A stretch of DNA of 20,989 nt from positions 1 to 20,989 of the forward strand of contig JAGBRG010000173.1 of assembly GCA_017632495.1 (NCBI GenBank), in the 5' to 3' direction. The notes below the pieces were generated by a model. It worked only from the letters and a program-made list of their open reading frames with translations. It was not told the origin of the DNA and made no database searches. Shown here in pieces: positions 7,847 through 15,041 of the stretch. Both the position numbers and the translations under genes were made by a program. This stretch comes from Spirochaetales bacterium (GTDB taxonomy: Bacteria; Spirochaetota; Spirochaetia; Sphaerochaetales; Sphaerochaetaceae). Every line of letters starts with the position of its first letter. The first letter of the stretch is position 1.

Positions 7847-7912
7847 GGGGAAAGCTCCCCTAAGCGTCTTATTCTAAATCCGTCAGATACCCCAAGGCCC
7901 TGCCTGACGGAT
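7847..7912 (-). promoter_or_regulatory. Isomerase/binding-protein gap: inverted repeat, possible -10 box and small hairpin
   Basis: ATCCGTCAG at 7878-7886 is repeated inverted as CTGACGGAT at 7904-7912 (9-bp arms, 17-nt loop). On the minus strand it is followed by TTTAGAAT, so it may be a weak terminator for the isomerase gene or an operator. TAGAAT (7876 down to 7871) resembles the -10 boxes seen elsewhere in the window but has no good -35 at 16-18 nt. A short hairpin GGGGA/TCCCC at 7847-7860 sits just before the ribosome-binding site. Confidence 0.45.
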
Positions 7913-7928
7913 ATTCCACAATTTAATC

Positions 7929-9407
7929 TCAGGAGAACGGATTCTCTGTGCAGTAGAGAGTTCCCGCAGGTCTGTTGTAATCAATGTTCTTGATTCCCAG
8001 ATACTTCATGACCTCGAACAGGGTCTTTCCGCAGTGGCTGAATGCAACAGCTCCGTGGTGCGGGAAGCGGTTCTGAATCAGTGCATAGCGGTAGAAGCGG
8101 CCCATCTCAGGAATTGCGAATACTCCGATTCCTCCGAAGCTTCCTGTTCTGACAGGAAGAACCTCGCCCTGTGCCACGTATGATCTGAGGACACCCTCGC
8201 TGTCACACTGCAGGCGGTAGAAAGTGATCTTGGATGCTGCAATGTCGCCTTCCAGTGTTCCTCTTGTGAAGTCAGGCGTTCCGCCGTTCTCAAGAAGTCT
8301 GTTCTGAATCAGCTGGTACTTGACCGCACGGTCCGAACACATCTTGCAAGACGGTGTGTTTCCGCAGTGGAAGCCCATGAAGGTATCTGTCAGCTTGTAC
8401 TGATACTTACCCTTGATCTCCTTCTCATAGAGAGAAGCTGGGACAGAGTTGTTGATATCAAGCAGCGTGACGGCATCTTCTGTCACACAGGATCCGATGT
8501 ACTCGCTCAGAGCTCCGTAGATGTCTACCTCGCAGCTTACAGGGATTCCCCTTGAAGCAAGGCGGCTGTTGACATAACACGGCTCAAAACCGAACTGCTT
8601 CGGGAATGCAGGCCAGCACTTGTCTGCGAATGCCACATACTTGCGGGCACCCTTGTGACCTTCGGCCCAATCCATCAGAGTAAGCTCGAACTGAGCCATT
8701 CTGGGAAGAAGCTCAGGGTAGTTGTTTCCGCTCATGCCAAGTTCCTTGGCCATGTCTGCGACAACAGAATCGATTCTCTTATCTCCTGCATGCTCCTTGT
8801 AGCTGACAAGAAGATCCAGCTCAGAGTTCTCCTCAATCTCCACACCAAGCTCATAAAGACCCTTGATCGGAGCGTTGCAGGCGAAGAAGTCCTGAGGACG
8901 CGGTCCGAATGTGATGATCTTGAGATTCTTGACTCCGATGACGGCTCTTGCAATTGGAACAAACTCACGGATCTGGGCAGCAGCCTCAGAGGCTGTCACA
9001 CACGGGTAGTCTGGAATGTATGCGCTGATATGTCTCATGCCCAGGTTATACGAGCAGTTGAGCATTCCGCAGTACGCATCTCCACGGCCGTTGATCAGAT
9101 CTCCGTCTCCTTCAGCGGCACTTGTGTACATCACAGGACCGCAGAACTTCTGAGCAATCAAAGTCTCGGGAGTCTCAGGTCCGAAGTTGCCCAAAAACAC
9201 CACAAGGGCGTTACATCCGGCCTTCGTGACATCATCCAGTGCCTTAAGTGCATCAGTTTCATTCTCAACTGTCACAGGACACTCATAGAGTCCCTTTCCG
9301 TAAGCTTTGACAATGGCCTCTCTCCTTGCCTTTGAAAGCGAAATCGGGAAACAGTCACGTGAAACTGCAATAATTCCGAGTTTTACTTCTGGAACGTTTG
9401 AAAACAT
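7929..9407 (-). CDS. L-fucose/L-arabinose isomerase superfamily aldose-ketose isomerase
   Basis: A 492-residue protein of the FucI/AraA fold, which interconverts aldoses and ketoses with a divalent metal in the cytoplasm. An N-terminal Rossmann-like region (LGIIAVSRDCF, VVFLGNFGPETP) is followed by a centre with MLNCSYNLGMRHISAY and by the probable metal-site segments SCEVDIYGAL (E293), LLDINN (D317) and FPHHGAVAF (H450/H451). The metal ligands are proposed by analogy with FucI (Glu, Asp, His) and not aligned. It resembles the subfamily generally annotated as L-fucose/L-arabinose isomerase family rather than classical FucI (about 590 residues) or XylA. The start lies 4 nt after the stop of the DUF4867-like gene. 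With a xylulokinase-type kinase nearby, the product is probably a ketopentose. Exact substrate unknown. Confidence 0.85.
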   Translation of the reverse strand: MFSNVPEVKLGIIAVSRDCFPISLSKARREAIVKAYGKGLYECPVTVENETDALKALDDVTKAGCNALVVFLGNFGPETPETLIAQKFCGPVMYTSAAEGDGDLINGRGDAYCGMLNCSYNLGMRHISAYIPDYPCVTASEAAAQIREFVPIARAVIGVKNLKIITFGPRPQDFFACNAPIKGLYELGVEIEENSELDLLVSYKEHAGDKRIDSVVADMAKELGMSGNNYPELLPRMAQFELTLMDWAEGHKGARKYVAFADKCWPAFPKQFGFEPCYVNSRLASRGIPVSCEVDIYGALSEYIGSCVTEDAVTLLDINNSVPASLYEKEIKGKYQYKLTDTFMGFHCGNTPSCKMCSDRAVKYQLIQNRLLENGGTPDFTRGTLEGDIAASKITFYRLQCDSEGVLRSYVAQGEVLPVRTGSFGGIGVFAIPEMGRFYRYALIQNRFPHHGAVAFSHCGKTLFEVMKYLGIKNIDYNRPAGTLYCTENPFS

Positions 9408-9411
9408 AGCT

Positions 9412-10041
9412 TTACCTTTCCTTTATATCGATATTCTCTCCAACAAGACCCACATGAGCCCCGTTGTGAGCTTCTCTCGAATCCTCGTGTGCGAGCAGCC
9501 ACTTGTTGCGGGCTGTCATCCATTTATCCTCTTCATTTTTTGCAACATAATCAGGCTTTGCAGTATTTGTTCCCTTAGGAAGAATTACTGCCACCCTGAA
9601 GCCTTCATCAGAGACCTGACACGGAGCATAGTGAAGAGATGTGGCATAGACCTCTACAGCAACTCCTGCCGGAACCCTGAAAGCTTTCACAAGCGATGTA
9701 TCCAGCTTTCCGTCCTTGATCTGGCCCTGCTTGGCAAGAAGAAGGACAAAATCCTCTTCTCCGATGTTTATCTCGCTGTCTCTGTGATACTCAAGACAGT
9801 TGAGCTTTGTGTTATAGCCCCAGCACATTCCGATCTGAATCGGCATTCCGCCGAATCCTCTGTCACGGTAAGAGTCAAAAACAGAACTCTTCTCAAGACT
9901 ATCGATTCCAGCCTCATAGGCGGTTCCGCTTGCGGGCATCGGAATCTGAGCCATTCTCTTGATTAAATCACTATTATCAAAGCCATCCAGAATCTTTCCA
10001 TATTCTCTGAATGATTCGTCTGAAACAGACTTGATCAGCAT
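9412..10041 (-). CDS. DUF4867-like cupin-type protein of unknown function
   Basis: A 209-residue soluble protein with no signal peptide. Its length and pattern fit the DUF4867 family, and the middle looks like a cupin: a conserved GMCWGYN segment, then CLEYHRDSEINIGEEDFVLLLA (about residues 82-103), a VPAGVAVEVYATSLHYAPC segment and FRVAVILPKGTN. H and E residues in the first and a further H in the third segment could hold a metal. Its start is inside the araC gene (7-nt overlap) with an AAGGAGG site embedded there, and the isomerase starts 4 nt after its stop, so these three are tightly coupled. A role as sugar epimerase, mutarotase or second isomerase is plausible because D-lyxose isomerases are also cupins, but that is inference. 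The family assignment is from memory of its sequence pattern. Confidence 0.7.
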   Translation of the reverse strand: MLIKSVSDESFREYGKILDGFDNSDLIKRMAQIPMPASGTAYEAGIDSLEKSSVFDSYRDRGFGGMPIQIGMCWGYNTKLNCLEYHRDSEINIGEEDFVLLLAKQGQIKDGKLDTSLVKAFRVPAGVAVEVYATSLHYAPCQVSDEGFRVAVILPKGTNTAKPDYVAKNEEDKWMTARNKWLLAHEDSREAHNGAHVGLVGENIDIKER

Positions 10042-10979
10042 ATCTTCCTCCTTGGTTCACCAAGTTTGGTAAGCAGTTCAACGCTCTGGTCTCTGTCAAA
10101 AATCCTCTCTTCAGTTCCCAGAGAGCTGGCAAGCGAGTTGCTCAGAATCCTGTGCATGCTTGCACTCATGTTCTTTGAATATTCATCAGGAGTCTTTCCG
10201 CACTTTTCCTGGAAAGTCCTGACAAAATACTTGTAGTCTGAAAAACCGCATGCCCTGTAGATGTCTGACATCTTCATGTTTCCTCTGGCTATCATGGAGC
10301 ACGCATGGTTGAATCTTACAGTGTTCAGATAATCCTGGAAGCTCTGGCCCAAGGCACTCTGGATGAAGTGCGACATATAACAGAGAGTCACACCCTCTGT
10401 TTCGGCAAACTCATAAAGTCTTACCTTGTGCATATAGTTGGCATCGACGAAGTTGATCAGCCTGACAAGGCGCTCATTCTTCTTACTTCTTGAAAAGTTC
10501 TCCTCGTCCGAGAGCGTAGAGAGCGGCATCTTTGAAAGGATCATGAACATTAACAAAGCACACTGTCCCTTACAGAACGGCTGGAAGAGTTCATCCTGAT
10601 TGATGTATCTCTTCATCATCTTGTACAATCCGCTCCTGACTTTTGAAATCTCTTCTGCAGAAAGATAATCGGCCGGATGTACGCTCTCGGACACGAGGAG
10701 ATTGGACAGGCCCAGAAAGCGGGGTGAGACTTGAAGGCACATAAAGGTGCAGCTTTTGTCGACCTTCTTGAACTCATGGACGAGAGAAGGAGAGAAGAGA
10801 ACAAGTTCGCCTTCGTTAGCAACAAAGGAGACACCGTCACACTTAATACCCATTGAGTTCTCAATAATCCAGACAAGCTCCCATTCCGAATGCAGATGGG
10901 CAGAACGGTATGCGACATTATTAAAGAACGCCGTCATTCCTTCTATTTCATTATACTGGACAACCTCAATCTCGCTCAT
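10035..10979 (-). CDS. AraC-family transcriptional regulator
   Basis: A 314-residue regulator. The N-terminal half is a cupin-like sensor with SAHLHSEWELVWI (H28, H30, E34), as in sugar-responsive AraC proteins. The C-terminal half, about residues 172-269, is the double helix-turn-helix DNA-binding domain, with GQSFQDYLNTVRFNHA and the second-helix hallmark DIYRACGFSDYKYFVRTFQ, followed by GKTPDEY. About 45 extra residues follow the domain. ATG 10979 has GGAG 10 nt upstream. It is the first gene of the isomerase/transport operon and probably controls it, as well as the GH3-kinase unit, through direct-repeat sites found in both upstream regions. Confidence 0.92.
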   Translation of the reverse strand: MSEIEVVQYNEIEGMTAFFNNVAYRSAHLHSEWELVWIIENSMGIKCDGVSFVANEGELVLFSPSLVHEFKKVDKSCTFMCLQVSPRFLGLSNLLVSESVHPADYLSAEEISKVRSGLYKMMKRYINQDELFQPFCKGQCALLMFMILSKMPLSTLSDEENFSRSKKNERLVRLINFVDANYMHKVRLYEFAETEGVTLCYMSHFIQSALGQSFQDYLNTVRFNHACSMIARGNMKMSDIYRACGFSDYKYFVRTFQEKCGKTPDEYSKNMSASMHRILSNSLASSLGTEERIFDRDQSVELLTKLGEPRRKIC

Positions 10980-11010
10980 CCGAAACCATCTCCGTTATGT
11001 TTTCATTCAT

Positions 11011-11039
11011 AGTCTAAAACGGGTTTTGGCCAAAAGCAA
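11011..11039 (-). promoter_or_regulatory. Promoter of the araC/isomerase/transport operon
   Basis: On the minus strand TTGCTT (11039-11034) and TAGACT (11016-11011) are separated by exactly 17 nt, with A/T-rich sequence upstream. The start would be near 11004, about 25 nt before ATG 10979. The TAGACT box resembles TAGAAT in the GH3 promoter. Confidence 0.65.
11024..11035. promoter_or_regulatory. 12-bp palindrome inside the araC promoter spacer
   Basis: TTTTGGCCAAAA is a perfect palindrome lying between the -35 and -10 boxes. A dimeric repressor bound there would block RNA polymerase. No binding protein is identified. Confidence 0.45.
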
Positions 11040-11074
11040 CATTTTTTTTCTTAATTTCTTATGTAGAAAAGATT

Positions 11075-11113
11075 AGAACAATATTGTCATATTTCATACA
11101 GCAAGTTTGTCAT
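11075..11113 (-). promoter_or_regulatory. Direct-repeat operator pair upstream of araC
   Basis: On the minus strand ATGACAAACTTGCTGT (11113-11098) and ATGACAATATTGTTCT (11090-11075) repeat in the same orientation, 23 nt start to start. Both fit TGACAA-N2-TTG-Y-T-N-T, and the same motif appears as a pair near the GH3 gene. Same-orientation sites about two helical turns apart are how AraC-family proteins commonly bind. The palindromes GTCATATGAC (11109-11118) and ACAATATTGT (11078-11087) overlap the sites. Confidence 0.6.
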
Positions 11114-11159
11114 ATGACTATATTGTTTTTTAAACTTTATTCAAACGCACTATTTTTTA

Positions 11160-11194
11160 TAAAAAAACGAGCCCGCACTTAGTTGTGCAGGCTC
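11160..11194 (-). terminator. Intrinsic terminator of the GH3-kinase unit
   Basis: On the minus strand GAGCCTGCAC (11194-11185) and GTGCGGGCTC (11178-11169) form a 10-bp stem with one mismatch and a 6-nt loop, followed by G and seven T. It lies about 90 nt after the kinase stop, before the araC promoter. Confidence 0.88.
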
Positions 11195-11284
11195 ATTAGT
11201 TCACTGAAAGAACAAACGAATTTCCAGCCGTACCTTACAATTAAGGCAGTCTGTCTTTCGGATTTGTACAAACCGATTGAAAGG

Positions 11285-12760
11285 TCAGATAATTCTAGAA
11301 AACAGACTCTTCATCTGCGGATAGATCTGTCTGAACTCCTGATATCTTTTCTCATACAGCTTCACAAGCTTCTCATCCGGCTCGACCGTGGATGAAGTCG
11401 AGACCAGAATTTCCGCTGCGCTCTGAACATCCGGATACAGACCGCATCCTACCATGGCAAGCATCACAGCTCCGAAACCGGGTCCCTGCTCCGTCTTGAC
11501 CATATCAAGAGGAATGCCCAGGACATTTGCAAAAATCTTCTTCCACAGAGGGCTCTTTGCTCCGCCTCCACAGATCTTGGATCTTGGGATCTTGATTCCA
11601 AGGCTCTTTGCAACCTCAATGCTGTCACGGATGGCAAAAGCCACACCTTCCAAAACAGCCTGGACCATGTCAGCGCGGCTTGAGTCCATTGTCATTCCCA
11701 CAAACGTGCCTCTTGCATTGGTATCATTGATGGGGCTGCGCTCTCCCATAAGATATGGCAGGAAGAAGACATGGTTCTTTCCCAGGTTCTCAGGCTTGAT
11801 TTCCTTCTGAAGAGATGCATAGTCATCAGTTCCCAGAATATCCTCGCAGAACCACTTGTTGCATGAGGCTGCGCTGAGCATGCAACCCATAAGATGATAG
11901 CCTCCGTCCGCATGAGCAAATGCATGAAGTGCGTTGTTGGGATCGACTCCGAAATGATCTGATGAGATGAAAACGGTTCCTGAAGTTCCGATGGAGATAT
12001 TGCACTTGCCCTCTCCTACCGTTCCTGTTCCTACTGCAGCTGCGGCATTGTCTCCGGCTCCAGCTACAACCTTGACCTTTTTAGTAAGTCCCAAAACCGA
12101 TGCAGAGCTTTCTGTCAGACTACCTACAACCTCGTAGCTTTCAAAGAGCTTTGGCATCTGAGATTCTGAAACAGAGCAGATTTCAAGCATCTCTTTTGAC
12201 CACTTCTTGTTCTTTACATCAAGAAGAAGCATTCCACTTGCATCCGAATAGTCACAGCAATGAACGCCTGTGAGCTTGTAATTGATATAGTCCTTGGGAA
12301 GCATGATCTTGGAAATACGCTTGAACTTCTCAGGCTCGTGCTTCTTCATCCAGAGAATCTTGGGTGCAGTGAAACCTGCAAAGGCGATGTTGGCAGTAAG
12401 AGAAGAAAGCTTCTCACGTCCGATTTTCTCGTTCAGATACTCAACTTCCTCAGCCGTTCTTCCGTCGTTCCAGAGAATTGCCGGTCTGATGACATTGTCA
12501 TCACTGTCAAGGGCGACAAGACCGTGCATCTGACCGCCGCTTCCGATTCCGACAACACGGGAAGCGTCAAAGCCTTCCAGAAGCTCAGGAATACCGTCGG
12601 TGCAGGCCTTCCACCAGAGCTCGGGATCCTGCTCGGACCAACCCGGATGGGGGAAGATCAGAGGATAGTCTTTTGATACTGTGTTGAGGATATTTCCCTT
12701 TCCATCCGAAAGAAGAAGTTTCGTGGAAGAAGTTCCAAGATCGATTCCGATAAAAAGCAT
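11285..12760 (-). CDS. xylB: Xylulokinase-type FGGY sugar kinase
   Basis: A 491-residue FGGY-family kinase, the usual xylulokinase length, acting in the cytoplasm on a ketopentose with ATP. The N-terminal domain has GIDLGTSSTK at residues 4-13 and HPGWSEQDPELWW, GSGGQMHGLV and WNDGRTAEE, all typical of XylB. The C-terminal domain has GGGAKSPLWKKIFANVLG and a GPGFGAVMLA segment near the ATP site. ATG 12760 shares one base with the GH3 stop (TAATG), and GGAGGTGA precedes it, so the two genes are coupled. D-xylulose is the best substrate guess; other ketoses such as ribulose cannot be excluded because the neighbouring isomerase is not XylA. Confidence 0.9.
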   Translation of the reverse strand: MLFIGIDLGTSSTKLLLSDGKGNILNTVSKDYPLIFPHPGWSEQDPELWWKACTDGIPELLEGFDASRVVGIGSGGQMHGLVALDSDDNVIRPAILWNDGRTAEEVEYLNEKIGREKLSSLTANIAFAGFTAPKILWMKKHEPEKFKRISKIMLPKDYINYKLTGVHCCDYSDASGMLLLDVKNKKWSKEMLEICSVSESQMPKLFESYEVVGSLTESSASVLGLTKKVKVVAGAGDNAAAAVGTGTVGEGKCNISIGTSGTVFISSDHFGVDPNNALHAFAHADGGYHLMGCMLSAASCNKWFCEDILGTDDYASLQKEIKPENLGKNHVFFLPYLMGERSPINDTNARGTFVGMTMDSSRADMVQAVLEGVAFAIRDSIEVAKSLGIKIPRSKICGGGAKSPLWKKIFANVLGIPLDMVKTEQGPGFGAVMLAMVGCGLYPDVQSAAEILVSTSSTVEPDEKLVKLYEKRYQEFRQIYPQMKSLFSRII

Positions 12761-14853
12761 TATTTCACCTCCAGTTCGATTATCTCTGTTTTGGACAAAG
12801 TGCGCGAGTATTCATCAGGCTGGCATGTACCCACATAGAGCACAACCCTTCCCTCATCAATATATTCACCCTTGTCGTTCACAACCTTAAGGCTGTCTTT
12901 CTTGATATCAAGTTCAAAGCTGTCTGTTTTTCCTGCATCAAGGCTGATTCTTCTGAATGCCACAAGACGCGGGTTTTCAGGAGCATTACTACTTCCCTTG
13001 TTCTGAGCGTAGATCTGAATAACATCCTGAGTATAGACCTTTCCGCTGTTTTTTGCCTTGACGTTGACTTTTAAGCCGCTTTCACAGGCACTGCATGAAG
13101 CTTCCAGAACCTCTGTCTTTGAATAAGTCAGGCCGAAACCGAACGGATAAAGGGGCTTTCCCTTGAAGAAGCGGTACGTTCTTCCCCTCATGGAGTAGTC
13201 TGTAAAGTCAGGCATCAAAGAAAGGTCACTCTGATGATAGAAGGTGACAGGAAGCTTTCCGGATGGACTTACCTTACCAAAGAGGATATCGGAAATTGCC
13301 TTTCCTCCCATTACGCCGGGATACCAGCCCAGAAGAACGGCATCGGCCTTATCACCGGCTGAAAGAAGGTCAACTGAAGAGCCTGCCAGAAGGACTATGA
13401 CAGTAGGCTTTCCCACTTCAAGAACCTTATCCATAAGATGGCGCTGGCTTTCAGGAAGAAGAAGGTCGTTTTTATCTCCGCTCTTATAGCTGTTTCCCTC
13501 ATCCCCTTCTTCGCCTTCCAAAGTCTCGTTAAGACCCACCACAAGAATCACGGCATCACTTACCTTTGCCATGGCAACGGCTTCGCTTATTCTGTCGTTG
13601 CTCTGGGCAAGATTTTCAACCCTATCCTTTTCAATATCACAGCCCTGTGAGTAAAGAACACGGGCCTTTGAACCCAGCTCATTCTGAATACCCTGTAAAA
13701 CCGTGATGTGTCTTGATGATGTTCCGTAGTAATTTCCCTTTAAAGCTATGCGGCTGTCTGCATTGGGTCCTATGACGGCTATTGTTTCGATTTTATCTTT
13801 TGAAAGAGGCAGTACCCCGTTGTTCTTAAGAAGGACGCAGGACTCTTCAGCCGCTTTCTCTGCCACCTTCAGGTGCTCGGGCGACTCAACTACGGTAATC
13901 GGGATATCTGAATAGGCGTCGCTGTCCATTATTCCCAAAAGATATCTTGTAGTGAAAAGACGCACAGCGCTTTCACGAATCGTCTTTTCTGAGACAAGGC
14001 CCTTCTCATAGGCCTTCATCACAAACTGATATGTGCATCCGCAGTTAAGATCGCACCCCATGCCCAAGGCAAGAGAGACACTTTCTTCAGGGCACGATGT
14101 CACCTTGTGGTTCTCATGAAAATCCCTGACAGCCCAGCAGTCGGAGACATAATGACCTTCAAAGCCCCACTTTCCACGCAGTGTTTTCTTCATCAGGTAT
14201 TCACTTGCGCAGCAGGGCTCTCCGTTTGTGCGGTTGTAGGCTCCCATAACAGCCTCGACTCCTGCATCAACCAGGGCCTTGAATGCCGGAAGGTATGTCT
14301 CACTCAGATCTTTTTCATTTGCAACAGCGTTGAAAGTGTGCCTGAGATTCTCCGGTCCGCTGTGAACCGCAAAGTGCTTGGCGCATGCTGCGGCCTTCAT
14401 CACAGGACCGTTACCCTGAAGACCTTTGACAAACTGAACTCCAAGTCTGGATGTAAGAAACGGATCCTCACCCAGAGTCTCATGGCCTCTGCCCCATCTG
14501 GGATCGCGGAAAATGTTGATGTTGGGGGACCAGAATGTCAGGCCTTTATAGATGTCTCTGTCACCGTTTTCAGATGCGGCATTATACTTAGCCCTGCCCT
14601 CTGTGGCACAGACTTCGGCCTCTTTGTGCACAAGGTCCTCATCAAATGTCGCCGCCATGGCTATGGCCTGCGGAAACACAGTGGCAGTTCCGGCGCGTGC
14701 AACCCCGTGCAATGTCTCATTCCACCAGTTATATGCGGGAATTCCCAGCCTTTCTATGGCCGGAGCATTGAAGATAAGCTGGCTTGCCGCCTCGGCGACG
14801 GTCATCTTTTCAACCAACTTCTGAGCCTTTTTTCTAGCTTCGGATCTGTCCAT
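12760..14853 (-). CDS. Glycoside hydrolase family 3 beta-xylosidase/beta-glucosidase
   Basis: A 697-residue GH3 enzyme without signal peptide, so it should act in the cytoplasm on imported oligosaccharides. The (beta/alpha)8 domain holds NWWNETLHGVARAG at residues 42-55, a xylosidase-like signature, GRGHETLGEDPFL, KHFAVHSGPEN at 159-169, and the nucleophile D238 in YVSDCWAV. The alpha/beta sandwich domain has LNETLEGEEGDE at 441-452, with the acid/base glutamate probably among E446, E448 and E449, and PSGKLPVTFYH. A fibronectin-III-like end follows YPFGFGLTYS. I chose ATG 14853 because GAGGTG lies just upstream; a GTG at 14949 would add 32 residues encoded by the promoter region. Xylosidase is favoured by the SDC motif and the kinase, but beta-glucosidase is possible. 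Confidence 0.9.
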   Translation of the reverse strand: MDRSEARKKAQKLVEKMTVAEAASQLIFNAPAIERLGIPAYNWWNETLHGVARAGTATVFPQAIAMAATFDEDLVHKEAEVCATEGRAKYNAASENGDRDIYKGLTFWSPNINIFRDPRWGRGHETLGEDPFLTSRLGVQFVKGLQGNGPVMKAAACAKHFAVHSGPENLRHTFNAVANEKDLSETYLPAFKALVDAGVEAVMGAYNRTNGEPCCASEYLMKKTLRGKWGFEGHYVSDCWAVRDFHENHKVTSCPEESVSLALGMGCDLNCGCTYQFVMKAYEKGLVSEKTIRESAVRLFTTRYLLGIMDSDAYSDIPITVVESPEHLKVAEKAAEESCVLLKNNGVLPLSKDKIETIAVIGPNADSRIALKGNYYGTSSRHITVLQGIQNELGSKARVLYSQGCDIEKDRVENLAQSNDRISEAVAMAKVSDAVILVVGLNETLEGEEGDEGNSYKSGDKNDLLLPESQRHLMDKVLEVGKPTVIVLLAGSSVDLLSAGDKADAVLLGWYPGVMGGKAISDILFGKVSPSGKLPVTFYHQSDLSLMPDFTDYSMRGRTYRFFKGKPLYPFGFGLTYSKTEVLEASCSACESGLKVNVKAKNSGKVYTQDVIQIYAQNKGSSNAPENPRLVAFRRISLDAGKTDSFELDIKKDSLKVVNDKGEYIDEGRVVLYVGTCQPDEYSRTLSKTEIIELEVK

Positions 14854-14872
14854 ATTCACCTCAGTTGATTCA

Positions 14873-14901
14873 ATTCTAGGATACTTGTCACCTGAGGGCA
14901 A
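14873..14901 (-). promoter_or_regulatory. Promoter of the GH3-kinase unit
   Basis: On the minus strand TTGCCC (14901-14896) and TAGAAT (14878-14873) have a 17-nt spacer. The start would be near 14866, leaving a short leader with GAGGTG before ATG 14853. The operator pair begins 8 nt upstream of the -35. Confidence 0.65.
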
Positions 14902-14908
14902 GGCCAGT

Positions 14909-14946
14909 CTGACAAGCTTGTTATGTCGGCATGACAATGTTGCTGT
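14909..14946 (+). promoter_or_regulatory. Direct-repeat operator pair between the GH3 gene and glgA
   Basis: CTGACAAGCTTGTTAT (14909-14924) and ATGACAATGTTGCTGT (14931-14946) are direct repeats 22 nt apart that fit TGACAA-N2-TTG-Y-T-N-T. The second matches the first araC-upstream site at 14 of 16 positions. The pair is centred about 50 and 72 nt upstream of the predicted GH3 start, a usual place for AraC-type activation, and it could also affect glgA. Confidence 0.6.
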
Positions 14947-15006
14947 CACAGCACAACTTGAAACACCTCACAACAGTATCGAATCTGTTTTGCAATCTTA
15001 TTTTTC

Positions 15007-15035
15007 TTTATAAATGCCATTTCATGAGGTAGAAT
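15007..15035 (+). promoter_or_regulatory. Possible glgA promoter abutting the start codon
   Basis: TTTATA at 15007-15012 and TAGAAT at 15030-15035 are 17 nt apart. Transcription would begin at about 15042, the A of the glgA ATG. A GAGG at 15026-15029 is 12 nt from the ATG, rather far for a ribosome-binding site, and it would be untranscribed if this promoter is right. The -35 is weak, so an upstream promoter is also possible. Confidence 0.35.
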
Positions 15036-15041
15036 GGTCGT

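Larger units (their letters stand above)
10980..11284. other. 305-nt gene-free region between kinase gene and araC
   Basis: This A+T-rich gap holds, from high to low coordinates on the minus strand: the terminator of the GH3-kinase unit, a pair of direct-repeat operator candidates, and the araC promoter with a palindrome in its spacer. No short coding frame with a ribosome-binding site was seen. Confidence 0.7.

Noticed and set aside
8655..9335. Plus-strand 226-residue frame over the isomerase gene
   Set aside because: Shadow of the isomerase; no ribosome-binding site and no recognisable motif.
11075..11118. CRISPR-like repeats upstream of araC
   Set aside because: Only two short copies with no repeat-spacer series and no cas genes; operator sites explain them better.
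14107..14868. Plus-strand 253-residue frame over the GH3 gene
   Set aside because: Antisense shadow that runs into the GH3 promoter; the GH3 catalytic motifs settle the coding strand.
14854..14949. GTG start at 14949 extending the GH3 protein
   Set aside because: The extension overlaps the operator pair and promoter; ATG 14853 has a good ribosome-binding site.
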